DNA of 64,000 bases from Exiguobacterium sp. BMC-KP (GCF_001275385.1 NZ_LGIW01000015.1:1178001-1242000); one strand, 5' to 3'. Positions 26,705 to 36,082 are shown, counted from the first letter of the stretch. Program-made: numbers and translations. Notes: a model not told the origin generated them from the letters alone.

Positions 26705-26747
26705 AAAAAAACGGCTCAGTGGACCAGGTATTGGTCAATCTGAGCCG
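26705..26747 (-). terminator. Terminator of the RNase J gene
   Basis: CGGCTCAG pairs with CTGAGCCG, with an inner CCA/TGG pairing, followed on the minus strand by TTTTTTTATC. It lies 9 nt past the stop and before ftsK. Confidence 0.9.
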
Positions 26748-26755
26748 CTTGTTTG

Positions 26756-28420
26756 TTAAATCTCCATGATGATTGGAAGAATCATCGGGCGGCGTTTCGT
26801 CTGTTCATAGAGATAAGCACTCAGTTTATCTCGAATCAGCGATTTCATTTCCGTCCAATCCAATTCTCCGTTTAATTTACCTTGCAGTTGTTTCGCAACG
26901 ATTCGGTTCGCTTCATTAATCATATCCTCTGATTCGCGCATGTAGACGAATCCACGAGAGATGATTTCTGGTCCCGAGACGATCGTCTTGTTTTTCCGAC
27001 TGATCGTAATGACACAGAGGACGACACCGTCTTGCGATAACAAGCGACGATCGCGAAGCACGATGTTTCCAACATCACCGACACCGATTCCATCAATCAA
27101 GACGTTACCAGCGTTAACTTTACGTGACATCCGTGCTTTTCGTTTCTCAAACTCAACGACATCACCATTTTCGATGATGAAGATGTTGTTTGCATTGACA
27201 CCCACTGTTTGTGCTAGACGACTATGTGCCTTTTGCATCCGGAATTCACCGTGGATCGGTAAGAAGAATTTCGGTTTGATCAAGTTGAGCATCAATTTTA
27301 AGTCTTCTGCATGACCGTGACCTGAAACGTGCACTTTTCGTTGGTTATAAATGACATTCGCACCCGCACGGAATAATAGGTCGATTGTTTTCGAAACCGA
27401 CTTTTCATTACCTGGAATCGGCGAAGCCGCAACGACGACGGTATCGTTTAAGCGAATGTTAACTTGCTTATGCGCGTTACGTGCCATTCGTGTCAAGGCT
27501 GCCATCGGCTCACCTTGCGATCCTGTCGTCAAGATGACGACTTGGTTATCGTCGAGGCGGTTGATGTCAGACAGATCAATCAGTGTTTTTTGTTTAAAGC
27601 GTAAGTAATTCAAACGCTGTGCCACTTCGACGTTGTTGACCATACTCCGACCGACGACTGCTACTTTACGATTATTCGCTTCTGCTGCTGCAAACACTTG
27701 TTGCAAACGATGAATGTTCGAAGCGAATGAAGCGACGATGACACGACCTGGTGCCTCATAGATGACATCGTTGAGTTCAGAACCGACGATCGATTCTGAC
27801 CCAGACATCCCTGGTCGCTCTGCATTCGTCGAGTCAGACAGTAAGCAAAGTACTCCCCGTTGACCAATCGCTGCAATTTTCCCGAAGTCTGCCTGTTTTC
27901 CATCGACTGGTGTGTAATCGAACTTGAAATCCCCCGTATGGACGATGGCACCTTGAGACGTTTGAATACAAACCCCGACTGCATCCGGAATCGAGTGGTT
28001 GACCCGGAAGAACGTAATAAAATGACCTGCAACGGTTAATTTCGTCTTGGCATCAATTGGACGAAGATCTGCCTTTTTCAATAAACCGGCTTCTTTTAAT
28101 TTGTGTTCAATCAAACCGAGCGTTAAACGTGTTCCGTAAACTGGTACCTTCAAGTCACGTAAGACGTAACTGAGTGCCCCGATATGATCCTCGTGACCAT
28201 GGGTAATGAAAATCCCCTGAATCCGCTCTTTGTTTTCTTTTAAATAACTGATGTCTGGAATGACTTTATCGATTCCAAGCATCTCGTCTCCTGGGAACAT
28301 TAATCCGGCATCGATGACGAAGATGTCCTCGTCGAGTTCGACGACGTACATGTTCTTCCCGATCTCACCGGCGCCACCAAGAGCAAAGACGCTTACTTTT
28401 TCCGTCTTCTTCTTTGACAC
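26756..28420 (-). CDS. rnj: Ribonuclease J
   Basis: Metallo-beta-lactamase/beta-CASP nuclease with 5'-3' exonuclease and endonuclease activity, central to mRNA decay. 554 residues. Zinc motif THGHEDHIGALSY (about residue 75) is complete, with HTGDFKFDYTPVDG, the beta-CASP motifs SDSTNAERPG and FASNIHR, VSGHGHAEDLK, and the C-terminal dimerisation domain ending MILPIIMEI. The position next to ftsK and one step from mlpA-pnp is that of B. subtilis rnjB (RNase J2), but intact catalytic residues mean it could serve as J1; the two cannot be told apart here. Start is GTG, with AGGAGG 7 nt upstream. Confidence 0.93.
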   Translation of the reverse strand: MSKKKTEKVSVFALGGAGEIGKNMYVVELDEDIFVIDAGLMFPGDEMLGIDKVIPDISYLKENKERIQGIFITHGHEDHIGALSYVLRDLKVPVYGTRLTLGLIEHKLKEAGLLKKADLRPIDAKTKLTVAGHFITFFRVNHSIPDAVGVCIQTSQGAIVHTGDFKFDYTPVDGKQADFGKIAAIGQRGVLCLLSDSTNAERPGMSGSESIVGSELNDVIYEAPGRVIVASFASNIHRLQQVFAAAEANNRKVAVVGRSMVNNVEVAQRLNYLRFKQKTLIDLSDINRLDDNQVVILTTGSQGEPMAALTRMARNAHKQVNIRLNDTVVVAASPIPGNEKSVSKTIDLLFRAGANVIYNQRKVHVSGHGHAEDLKLMLNLIKPKFFLPIHGEFRMQKAHSRLAQTVGVNANNIFIIENGDVVEFEKRKARMSRKVNAGNVLIDGIGVGDVGNIVLRDRRLLSQDGVVLCVITISRKNKTIVSGPEIISRGFVYMRESEDMINEANRIVAKQLQGKLNGELDWTEMKSLIRDKLSAYLYEQTKRRPMILPIIMEI

Positions 28421-28480
28421 AACATGACCTCCTATAATTCATATTCACTTTTCGTGAGCCGTCCACTTATCACTATCACT

Positions 28481-28509
28481 ATTCTAGCCGAATTTTCACA
28501 ATCTGCCAA
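28481..28509 (-). promoter_or_regulatory. sigma-A promoter of the RNase J gene
   Basis: TTGGCA (28504-28509) and TAGAAT (28481-28486) on the minus strand with 17-nt spacing, about 60 nt upstream of the GTG start. Confidence 0.75.
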
Positions 28510-28529
28510 CAAAACGACTAGGAAATCTA

Positions 28530-28571
28530 AAAAAAACGTCATTCCTGCCACATTACTCCAGGAATGACGTT
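28530..28571 (-). terminator. Terminator of the murE-femX-peptidase transcript
   Basis: A 13-bp perfect stem (AACGTCATTCCTG with CAGGAATGACGTT), 11-nt loop, followed on the minus strand by TTTTTTAG, 2 nt past the M15 peptidase stop codon. Confidence 0.92.
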
Positions 28572-28573
28572 GA

Positions 28574-29236
28574 TCATGTATTCAACAGGTCTTCGACTTC
28601 TTCCGTCCGTTTTGCTTTTTCCGAACGACTTGGACGTTCCCCATCCTTCAGTTCGTCAAGCGAATATCCGAACGTCATCTCGAAGTGTGGATAGTCGACG
28701 AATCGTTTCCAGTCGCCTCCCCATTCAAAACCAAGTGCTTTACCAATATCAGCGACTTCACGCCAGTCACTTTTCCCTGACCGATTCCCATCGTACTCAA
28801 GATCATACGATATCTGTCCGTTCACCAGTTGTACGAAATCGACAGCGAGTCCATAATTATGCATCGATTCACCACCGCGTGCATTTGTGACGACTTCGCC
28901 TGCCTCAGAACGCCCCTGTTCATAAAGCGCGTTCTGTTGCTGAATCGAGCGGTACCCTTGCGTAATCTTAATATCGATATTGTAGCAAGAGTGGGCAACT
29001 CGGATCAGATCTTTTGCTCCTGCTTCAACAGCTGGGTGCAGACGTTTCAGGTTCGCTTCGCTTGCGTTAATCAATCGATTTTCACCCGCTTCGTCTCGTG
29101 GACAACTCTCGATTCCGAGCTCTGGCTGATCCATTAAAATCGTCGGCATCCGATTCATGGATGCCGCAAGAAACAATCCAACCGCAAACATCGTCAATAA
29201 AAACACGATCCAACCGAAGATTGTCCCCCGTTTCAT
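28574..29236 (-). CDS. Membrane-anchored M15 peptidase (CwlK/VanY-like)
   Basis: 220 residues: an N-terminal membrane anchor (about 8-26, IFGWIVFLLTMFAVGLFLAA) and an extracellular M15 zinc peptidase domain. Metal and catalytic residues are visible in SMHNYGLAVDF (His, Asp) and DYPHFEM (His). The fold resembles CwlK of B. subtilis, an L-alanyl-D-glutamate endopeptidase; VanY-type DD-carboxypeptidases are the alternative. The start overlaps the femX stop by 1 nt (TGATG), so it is made together with the wall-synthesis enzymes MurE and FemX, presumably to trim the same wall. Confidence 0.85.
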   Translation of the reverse strand: MKRGTIFGWIVFLLTMFAVGLFLAASMNRMPTILMDQPELGIESCPRDEAGENRLINASEANLKRLHPAVEAGAKDLIRVAHSCYNIDIKITQGYRSIQQQNALYEQGRSEAGEVVTNARGGESMHNYGLAVDFVQLVNGQISYDLEYDGNRSGKSDWREVADIGKALGFEWGGDWKRFVDYPHFEMTFGYSLDELKDGERPSRSEKAKRTEEVEDLLNT

Positions 29237-30495
29237 CAGCGACGGAGTTTCTTCCGCAATTTTTGGAGAATCGGTAACCCTGTTTCAAGTAATAGATACA
29301 AGGGACGATTAAGCACGTAATCGAACTCACCAATCTTTTCGATCATCCGACTACCCCAACCTGATTTAAAGGCGTAGAGTCCCGCATAATGGTCGTCTGG
29401 ATCGGTCGAACCGCTAACTCCACCGAAGTCATAGGAGAGCGCTCCATGTTCTTTCGCATATTGCATCATCGTCCATTGCATCAAGTGGTTCGGCATGAAC
29501 TCCCGGTACTCGTTTGACGATGCGCCGTATAAGTAATACGAACGTCGACCAGCGAGCGTTAATAACCCACCAGACAAGATGACACCGTTTGGATGTTTCG
29601 CAGCAATCGTCATCAGTTCCGTCTTCGACTTCTCTGCTTTTTCAATTTGTGCTGTCGTCTGTTCCAAGCGGTTGTTTAAGCTCTTCAACTTCTTCTCAGC
29701 TGTTTCTTTCTCCAGCTGACGATGAATCTTCGAGAGTTCCTTATCGGCTTGAAGCAATAATGCTTCCGTGTTTTCAAGCGCACGGACGACATCAAGTTTC
29801 GTCAAGAACAAAACAGCGTCCCCTTGTGGGTGCAGATGATCGTACAGATTTTCGAAGTAATCCAGACCACGAATCGAGAAACCATCCCGCTCGCCCGTCT
29901 CGACCATCAGTTTCGCAAATGTTTTGAGTCCTTCGCGATCGACTTGTTCGCAAACGATACCTTTGCGTTCAGCAAGGCGTACATTATAGCGAAACTTCGA
30001 ATGGAAACCATCGAAGATTTCTTTTTCTGTCCCTTCAAGACTCGTCTCCATCGTAAAACGTGGTTGTGCATAGTCAAAACCACCACCGAAGCCATTATGT
30101 TTAAATCCGAGACCTTGCATCTCCTGTAACAGCCCAGGGTATTCTTCTCGCTCGACGTTTGGATCAAATTTAATCGCGATCGACTTGTGTTGTTTTGCGA
30201 CACGAATCGCTTCGTCACGAAGGGCACGGAGTGCGTCCGTATCCATATAATCGACGACGAAACCACGTGGCGCATAACAAAGCGTAAACGGTAACTTCGG
30301 TACTTTCTTGAATAAGAGCAGCCCGACTCCGGCAATCTCACCGGAAGTCGTTCCGACTGCAATGCGTTCATGTGTCCATCCAGTTGCGCTCTTGACTTCA
30401 CCCCACGCAGGAAGCTGAAGTAAATCGCCTTTTGGATGTGTTTTTACGAATGTTTCAAATTGATCTATGGTTACAACGATTGGTTGATAAGTCAC
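29236..30495 (-). CDS. femX: FemX-type lipid II:glycine glycyltransferase
   Basis: Non-ribosomal aminoacyltransferase that adds the first interpeptide-bridge residue, from aminoacyl-tRNA, to the lysine of lipid II. 419 residues, the size of Staphylococcus FemX (421). Two GNAT-like subdomains (QLPAWGEVKSATGW near the start; FMPNHLMQWTMMQYAKEHGALSYDFGGVSG near the end) flank a helical coiled-coil insert (about 240-290, LSKIHRQLEKETAEKKL) typical of FemABX. A one-glycine bridge fits the Lys-Gly peptidoglycan of Exiguobacterium. Start GTG; GTGA overlaps the murE stop. The amino acid used cannot be read from sequence. Confidence 0.9.
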   Translation of the reverse strand: MTYQPIVVTIDQFETFVKTHPKGDLLQLPAWGEVKSATGWTHERIAVGTTSGEIAGVGLLLFKKVPKLPFTLCYAPRGFVVDYMDTDALRALRDEAIRVAKQHKSIAIKFDPNVEREEYPGLLQEMQGLGFKHNGFGGGFDYAQPRFTMETSLEGTEKEIFDGFHSKFRYNVRLAERKGIVCEQVDREGLKTFAKLMVETGERDGFSIRGLDYFENLYDHLHPQGDAVLFLTKLDVVRALENTEALLLQADKELSKIHRQLEKETAEKKLKSLNNRLEQTTAQIEKAEKSKTELMTIAAKHPNGVILSGGLLTLAGRRSYYLYGASSNEYREFMPNHLMQWTMMQYAKEHGALSYDFGGVSGSTDPDDHYAGLYAFKSGWGSRMIEKIGEFDYVLNRPLYLLLETGLPILQKLRKKLRR

Positions 30496-31955
30496 TTCTG
30501 TTCCTCCATTTGCCGTATCATCTCTTTGACGATGACTTCCTCATCGAGAGGAATTTTCTCATCCTCAATAATTTGATATTTTTCATGGCCCTTACCGGCT
30601 AAGATGACGATATTGTCTGGTCGCGCAAGACGTGCTGCGTAACGGACTGCCTCTTCTCGATCGCCGATCTCGACGAATTGATCGTGAGTCATCCCTTTTG
30701 CAATGCCAGACGTAATCGAATCATATGCTTCATATCGTGGATCATCCGTCGTGATGACGACCGTTCCTGCATAGGTCGAAGCGAGTTCACCCATTTTTGG
30801 TCGTTTCGTCACGTCACGGTTTCCACCTGTACCAATGAGGAAAACAATCTTTTCCTTCGGTACATCGACAAGTGCTTTCAGACATTGTTCAATGCCATCT
30901 GGCGTATGTGCATAATCGACATAGACGTTATACCCGTCGATTGGCAACCGTTGCATCCGTCCTTTTGCCGGACGGATCGCTGAGATGGCTCCTGCAATCG
31001 TCGCTAAATCATATCCGCAAGACAAAAGGATTCCTGTCGCAAGCAATAAATTATAGACATTGAAGCGACCGATGAAGTTCGCCGTGACATCGACTTGTTC
31101 TTCCTTGTACAACATCGTGAATGTCGTTTGTTGAAGCGACTGATGGATGTTCGTCGCTCGAAGATCCGCCATATTGTCAATACCGTACGTCATGACACGA
31201 GCACCTGTCATCATCTCATACAATTCACTCGTCGGATCATCAGCGTTCAAAACTGCGACTTTTTCTGTCGTCAGCCGTTGTCCAAGTTGTGCGAATAACA
31301 ACCCTTTTGCGCGCGCGTAATTCTCAAACGTTTTATGAAAATCGAGATGATCATGCGTTAAATTCGTAAATCCAGCTACGTCGTAATCAACACCTGTCAC
31401 CCGGCCAAGCTCTAATCCGTGCGAAGATACTTCCATGATGACATCTTGGACCTCTTCTTCGTGCATCTGGTGGAGAAAGGCTTGCAGTTCAGAACTTTGA
31501 GGTGTCGTATTACGGCTTGGTACGACGCGGTCGCCAATCTTGACTTCAACCGTCCCGATGATGCCCGTCTTCCGACCAAGGTGCGCTAATATATCACGGA
31601 CGATCGTCGTCGTCGTCGTTTTCCCATTCGTTCCTGTAATACCGATCATCCGCATCTTTTCAGAAGGATAATCATAGAATTTACCAGCCAACTCGGCAAT
31701 GGCACGTGATGTACTGCGAACAAGAATGACAGGAATCGACACGTCGACCGGTTGTTCCGCGACAATTGCGACTGCTCCTTGTGCTTCCGCCTGTTTAACA
31801 TAGTCGTGCCCATCAACAGTGTACCCTTTGATGGCAACGAACAATGTGCCCGGTTTAACATCCCGTGAATCGGTCGTGATGGACGTAACGTCCACCTCTA
31901 CCATTCGTTCGATTTTTTGCGTCTGTATGACTTGAATCAGTTCAGCTAAATTCAA
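30492..31955 (-). CDS. murE: UDP-MurNAc-L-Ala-D-Glu ligase MurE (probably L-lysine-adding)
   Basis: Adds the third stem-peptide residue in the cytosol. 487 residues: N-terminal UDP-binding domain, P-loop GITGTNGKTTTTT (about 105-117), and C-terminal domain. The amino acid selectivity motif, DNPR in diaminopimelate-adding enzymes and DNPA in S. aureus lysine-adding MurE, reads DDPR (about 404-407). The neighbour FemX acts on a lysine side chain in known cases, which favours lysine. Start TTG with AAGAAGG upstream. First gene of a coupled murE-femX-peptidase operon, far from the usual division/cell-wall cluster. Confidence 0.92.
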   Translation of the reverse strand: MNLAELIQVIQTQKIERMVEVDVTSITTDSRDVKPGTLFVAIKGYTVDGHDYVKQAEAQGAVAIVAEQPVDVSIPVILVRSTSRAIAELAGKFYDYPSEKMRMIGITGTNGKTTTTTIVRDILAHLGRKTGIIGTVEVKIGDRVVPSRNTTPQSSELQAFLHQMHEEEVQDVIMEVSSHGLELGRVTGVDYDVAGFTNLTHDHLDFHKTFENYARAKGLLFAQLGQRLTTEKVAVLNADDPTSELYEMMTGARVMTYGIDNMADLRATNIHQSLQQTTFTMLYKEEQVDVTANFIGRFNVYNLLLATGILLSCGYDLATIAGAISAIRPAKGRMQRLPIDGYNVYVDYAHTPDGIEQCLKALVDVPKEKIVFLIGTGGNRDVTKRPKMGELASTYAGTVVITTDDPRYEAYDSITSGIAKGMTHDQFVEIGDREEAVRYAARLARPDNIVILAGKGHEKYQIIEDEKIPLDEEVIVKEMIRQMEEQK

Positions 31956-32014
31956 CGGTATTCCTTCTTTCTCGACATCGTCATTTCATGTGTTACATCT
32001 ATTCCGTTCTACTG

Positions 32015-33253
32015 TCAGGCTTCCTCTTCATCATCATCGTCTGCCGGAAGAATATAGGCCTTTGCCGGTTCCTCCGAAAAGATGTACTGAATCAGTTCCT
32101 CGATATCCGACGGACGAATCCGTTCGACATCCGCTAACACTTCTTCTAGTGACGGATGACGGTGCAGGTGCAACTCATTCCGTGCATTTCGGTTCATGTG
32201 GCTCGAAGTGCCTTCGTTCCCCAAGATGAGAGAACCTTTCAGCTGCTCAATTCCATCTTCCAGTTCCTTAGCCGATAATCCATCCTGCTTCAATCGATTA
32301 ATTTCAGCTGCTAGGACCTGTTCGACTTCTTCGACCGATTCCGGTGACGTCCCGACATAAATCGTAAACGTTCCGTGATCGTCAAACGTCGTGTAATACG
32401 AAAAGACTGAATAAGCAAGACCACGTTCCTCTCGAATCGATTGGAACAAACGACTCGACATCGTTGCACCGAATGCATTATTGAGTAAGGCGAGGGCAGG
32501 CAAACGTGGATCAGCAGAAGGAATCGCACGGAAATTATAACAAATATGTGCCTGTTCCGTATCCTTTTCCTTACGAATCACACCATTTTGTAACCTTGGT
32601 GACGTCGTTTGACGTGTTTTCTCGCGTGATACAAGAATCGACATTCGCTCCGTAATCTGCGTAATCAACTCGTCTGTTACGTTCCCGGCAACGGAAATAA
32701 CGATTTGATCCGGCGCATACGCTTCTTCAAGATACTGTCCAATCATCTTCCGATCAATCCGAAGCACACTTTCCTCCGTTCCAAGAATCGGACGTGCCAT
32801 GACATCCTCACCGTATGCTGCAATCGCTAGCAGTTCGTGGACAAGATCATCCGGTGTGTCATCGTACATTTTAATCTCTTCGATGACGACCTTTTTCTCT
32901 TTTTCCAGTTCATCCGCGTCAAACGTCGATTCGAGGAACATGTCCGCTAATACCTGAAAGGCTTCTCCCGCATGCTCATCTAATGTCTTGACGTAATAGC
33001 ACGTTTGATCCTTACTCGTGAACGCATTAATATTTCCACCAAGTCGGTCAAAGTAAACCGCAATCTCTTTTGCCGTATGGCGTTTTGTTCCCTTGAACAT
33101 CATATGCTCAATCAGATGACTGATGCCATGCTCTTCGCTATGTTCAGTCCGACTCCCTGCTTGAATGAAGATGCCTGTCGCAACGCTGCGTGCTTCCGGC
33201 ATCCGCTCAACGATTAGTCGAACCCCGTTTTCTAGTTGTATCCGTTCGATCAT
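32015..33253 (-). CDS. mlpA: M16-family zinc peptidase (MlpA/YmxG)
   Basis: 412 residues, related to mitochondrial processing peptidase. The inverted zinc motif HxxEH is present as HLIEH in GISHLIEHMMFKGT (about residue 47), with the downstream zinc-ligand glutamate in a FLESTFDADELEKEKKVVIEEI segment. The family N-terminus MIERIQLENGVRLI follows GGAGG by 7 nt, so the 25 codons further upstream are excluded. It lies after pnp as in B. subtilis. Its substrate is unknown. There is no signal peptide, so it acts in the cytoplasm. It ends in an acidic tail (DDDDEEEA). Confidence 0.92.
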   Translation of the reverse strand: MIERIQLENGVRLIVERMPEARSVATGIFIQAGSRTEHSEEHGISHLIEHMMFKGTKRHTAKEIAVYFDRLGGNINAFTSKDQTCYYVKTLDEHAGEAFQVLADMFLESTFDADELEKEKKVVIEEIKMYDDTPDDLVHELLAIAAYGEDVMARPILGTEESVLRIDRKMIGQYLEEAYAPDQIVISVAGNVTDELITQITERMSILVSREKTRQTTSPRLQNGVIRKEKDTEQAHICYNFRAIPSADPRLPALALLNNAFGATMSSRLFQSIREERGLAYSVFSYYTTFDDHGTFTIYVGTSPESVEEVEQVLAAEINRLKQDGLSAKELEDGIEQLKGSLILGNEGTSSHMNRNARNELHLHRHPSLEEVLADVERIRPSDIEELIQYIFSEEPAKAYILPADDDDEEEA

Positions 33254-33277
33254 AGTAATTCCTCCAAATATAGGAAA

Positions 33278-33321
33278 CAAGGTGGCTCTCGTTGCATTCT
33301 CTGCACCGTCGAGCCACCTTG
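33278..33321 (-). terminator. Hairpin between pnp and mlpA
   Basis: An 11-bp stem (CAAGGTGGCTC with GAGCCACCTTG) around a 22-nt loop begins 7 nt past the pnp stop. The following TTGTTTCC is a weak U-tract, so partial readthrough into mlpA is likely. Confidence 0.65.
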
Positions 33322-33327
33322 GATTCA

Positions 33328-35547
33328 TTAGTTACGACGTGGTGGACGTTGTCCGTCACGTGGTGGGCGTGAACCCTGGTCCCGGCGTGGCGGGCGGTTC
33401 TCACGCTCTGTCTTTTTCTTTTCTTCGTATGCGGCACGATCTTCTTCGCTTAAGCCTTCAACGAGTAAGACTTTGTGCGAAGCGTTGACGCGACCTTTGT
33501 CATCGATTTCCGTAACACGGACTTTTAGCTTATCACCAAGTTTAACGACATCTTCCGTTTGACCAACACGGTTAAGTGCAAGTTCCGAAATGTGGACGAG
33601 GGCGTCTTTTCCTTTGAACAATTCGACGAATGCACCGAATTTTTCAACGCGACGGACAGTTCCATCGAACTCTTCACCGATGACGACTTCACGGACGATA
33701 TCTTCGACCAATTGACGGGCACGATCGATACCTGCTTGATCTGTCGAAGCGATGAAGACTGTTCCGTCTTGATCGATGTCGATCTTAACGCCTGTCTCAT
33801 CGATGATACCGTTGATGACTTTACCACCAGGTCCGATCACATCACGAATTTTATCTGGATTGATTTTGAGTGTGACGATTTTCGGCGCGTATTGCGACAA
33901 TTCGACACGTGGTTCAGCGATGACAGTCTGCATATGCTCAAGGATGTGCAGACGACCAAGACGTGCTTGTTCGAGTGCTTCTTCAAGAATTTGACGTGTG
34001 ATTCCGCCAATTTTCATATCCATTTGTAGAGCTGTAACACCTTCGTGAGTTCCAGCGACTTTAAAGTCCATATCGCCGAGATGATCTTCCATCCCTTGAA
34101 TATCTGTCAAGATCGAGTAGTGATCGCCTTCCATGATCAAGCCCATCGCGATACCAGCGACAGGTGCTTTGAGTGGAACACCCGCATCCATCATAGCAAG
34201 GATCGAACCACAGATTGACGCCTGTGACGAAGAACCGTTCGACTCAAGAACTTCTGACACGAGACGAATCGTGTACGGGAAATCAACTTCATTCGGAAGT
34301 ACTGGTAAGAGTGCGCGTTCTCCAAGTGCACCGTGACCGATTTCACGACGACCTGGTGCACGCATTGGACGTGCTTCCCCGACTGAGAATGGTGGGAAGT
34401 TATAGTGGTGCATGAAACGTTTCTCTTCTTTCAAACCAAGTCCATCGATGATTTGAGCGTCGCCCGCAACACCGAGTGTCGCAACAGACAAGACTTGTGT
34501 TTGACCGCGTGTGAACAAACCTGAACCGTGTGCACGTGGTAAGAGACCAACTTCTGAATCGAGTGGACGAATCTCAGCAAGACCACGACCATCCGGACGA
34601 ACTTTGTCTTCCGTGATGAGACGACGGACTTCGTCTTTGACGAACTTGTTGAGAACGCCTGATACTTCTGACAGTTGCTCTGCTGTGACTGACTCGTCAG
34701 CTGCATACAACTCGATGTATTTTTCGATGACTTCATTGATAGCAACGTCACGCGCTTGTTTTTCTTCGACTTGAACCGCTTGTGTGACTTCTGCCAATGC
34801 TTCTGCTTTCAGGCGATTGACGATTGTCTCATCGAAGCTTGATACCGTATATTCGAATTTTTCTTTACCGACTTGAGCAACGATTTCTTCTTGGAACGCA
34901 ATCATTTCCTTGATGACATCGTGTCCAAGCAAGATCGCTTCAAGCATCGCTTGTTCTGATACTTCCTTCGCACCTGCTTCAACCATGTTGACGGCATGTT
35001 TTGTTCCGGCAACTTGGAGATCGATGTCGCTGACTTCCATTTGTGCTGAAGTCGGGTTCACGACGAATTCACCGTCGACGCGACCGATCGTAACGCCGGC
35101 GATTGGACCATCGAATGGAATATCTGAAATCGAAAGCGCAATCGAAGCACCGATCATCGCTGCAACTTCTGGTGAATTGTCAGCATCTGACGAAAGAACC
35201 GTTGTCGCCACTTGTACATCGTGACGGAAGCCGTCTGGGAATAATGGACGGATCGGACGGTCAATCAGACGCGAAGTCAAGATGGCACTCTCTCCAGGAC
35301 GTCCTTCACGTTTAAGGAATCCACCTGGGATTTTCCCTGCCGCATATAATTTTTCTTCATAGTTCACTGTTAATGGGAAGAAATCTAAGTCCTTCGGTTG
35401 TTTTGATGCAACGACCGTAGCAAGAACGGCTGTATCGCCGTAACGAATCAATGCTGCTCCGTTCGCCTGTTTTGCTAATTGACCGATTTCAATCGTTAAT
35501 GGACGTCCACCGAGTTCGGTCGAAAACGTCTGTTTTGTTTGTGACAT
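33328..35547 (-). CDS. pnp: Polynucleotide phosphorylase
   Basis: Phosphorolytic 3'-5' exoribonuclease, trimeric, part of the RNA-degrading machinery. 739 residues: two RNase PH-like domains (about 1-210 and 310-540; the second has SSQASICGS), a KH domain ([16 protein letters not shown], about 560-620), an S1 domain ([28 protein letters not shown]) and a short Arg/Pro-rich tail. GAGAGGAG 9 nt before ATG 35547 fixes the start; 12 further open codons upstream are excluded. Own promoter, directly downstream of the rpsO terminator. Confidence 0.98.
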   Translation of the reverse strand: MSQTKQTFSTELGGRPLTIEIGQLAKQANGAALIRYGDTAVLATVVASKQPKDLDFFPLTVNYEEKLYAAGKIPGGFLKREGRPGESAILTSRLIDRPIRPLFPDGFRHDVQVATTVLSSDADNSPEVAAMIGASIALSISDIPFDGPIAGVTIGRVDGEFVVNPTSAQMEVSDIDLQVAGTKHAVNMVEAGAKEVSEQAMLEAILLGHDVIKEMIAFQEEIVAQVGKEKFEYTVSSFDETIVNRLKAEALAEVTQAVQVEEKQARDVAINEVIEKYIELYAADESVTAEQLSEVSGVLNKFVKDEVRRLITEDKVRPDGRGLAEIRPLDSEVGLLPRAHGSGLFTRGQTQVLSVATLGVAGDAQIIDGLGLKEEKRFMHHYNFPPFSVGEARPMRAPGRREIGHGALGERALLPVLPNEVDFPYTIRLVSEVLESNGSSSQASICGSILAMMDAGVPLKAPVAGIAMGLIMEGDHYSILTDIQGMEDHLGDMDFKVAGTHEGVTALQMDMKIGGITRQILEEALEQARLGRLHILEHMQTVIAEPRVELSQYAPKIVTLKINPDKIRDVIGPGGKVINGIIDETGVKIDIDQDGTVFIASTDQAGIDRARQLVEDIVREVVIGEEFDGTVRRVEKFGAFVELFKGKDALVHISELALNRVGQTEDVVKLGDKLKVRVTEIDDKGRVNASHKVLLVEGLSEEDRAAYEEKKKTERENRPPRRDQGSRPPRDGQRPPRRN

Positions 35548-35592
35548 GCACAAATCTCCTCTCACTGCTATCCGTTTTTTCATTCAAATCTA

Positions 35593-35621
35593 ATTATGTA
35601 GGTTCTTGCGCAAAAAGTCCA
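35593..35621 (-). promoter_or_regulatory. Promoter of pnp
   Basis: TGGACT (35616-35621) and CATAAT (35593-35598) on the minus strand, 17-nt spacing, just after the rpsO terminator. Confidence 0.6.
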
Positions 35622-35628
35622 TGAATCG

Positions 35629-35663
35629 GCAAAAAAAAGAAACAGGAGACGATGCTCCTGCTT
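35629..35663 (-). terminator. Terminator of rpsO
   Basis: The stem GAAGCAGGAG with CTCCTGTTTC (one mismatch) and 6-nt loop is followed on the minus strand by TTTTTTT, about 23 nt past the rpsO stop. Confidence 0.88.
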
Positions 35664-35685
35664 CCCTACCTCGTTCTCGTCGGGA

Positions 35686-35955
35686 TTAGCGACGGAGACC
35701 AAGACGCTCGATCAACGAACGGTAACGTGCAACATCCTTGTTACGAAGGTATGTGAGCAAGTTACGGCGACGACCGACCATTTTCAAGAGACCACGACGT
35801 GAGTGGTGATCCTTTTTGTGTGTACGTAAGTGATCGTTCAAAGTTGTGATTTGTTCAGTCAAAACAGCAACTTGTACTTCCGGCGAACCAGTATCGCCTT
35901 GTTTCGTAGCATATGCTTCGATAATTTCGTTTTTACGTTCTTTTGTGAGTGCCAT
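35686..35955 (-). CDS. rpsO: 30S ribosomal protein S15
   Basis: 89 residues, binds the 16S rRNA central domain three-way junction early in 30S assembly. [55 protein letters not shown] are all conserved. Start ATG 35955, with GGAG 6 nt before it; the frame's extra two codons lie in the ribosome binding site. It is transcribed from its own strong promoter through a structured leader that could carry S15 autoregulation. Confidence 0.98.
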   Translation of the reverse strand: MALTKERKNEIIEAYATKQGDTGSPEVQVAVLTEQITTLNDHLRTHKKDHHSRRGLLKMVGRRRNLLTYLRNKDVARYRSLIERLGLRR

Positions 35956-35994
35956 TGTCACTCCACCTCCATCTTATGAATGACCGTATTCCCG

Positions 35995-36020
35995 AGCATC
36001 GGATGGTGAGACCAGATGCC
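35995..36020 (-). promoter_or_regulatory. Leader hairpin upstream of rpsO
   Basis: The minus strand folds GCATC-TGGT-CTC-ACCA-TCC-GATGC (5 plus 4 bp with a small internal bulge) about 40 nt before the start codon, between promoter and ribosome binding site. S15 represses its own synthesis through leader structure in several bacteria; that function here is inferred. Confidence 0.5.
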
Positions 36021-36053
36021 AAGTGAATCGGCTGTACGTGATCGTACTGACCT

Positions 36054-36082
36054 ATCATAACGAACCCTGTCCGTACTGTCAA
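36054..36082 (-). promoter_or_regulatory. Strong sigma-A promoter of rpsO
   Basis: Consensus TTGACA (36077-36082), 17-nt spacer, TATGAT (36054-36059) on the minus strand. The -35 overlaps the ribF stop codon. Confidence 0.88.
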
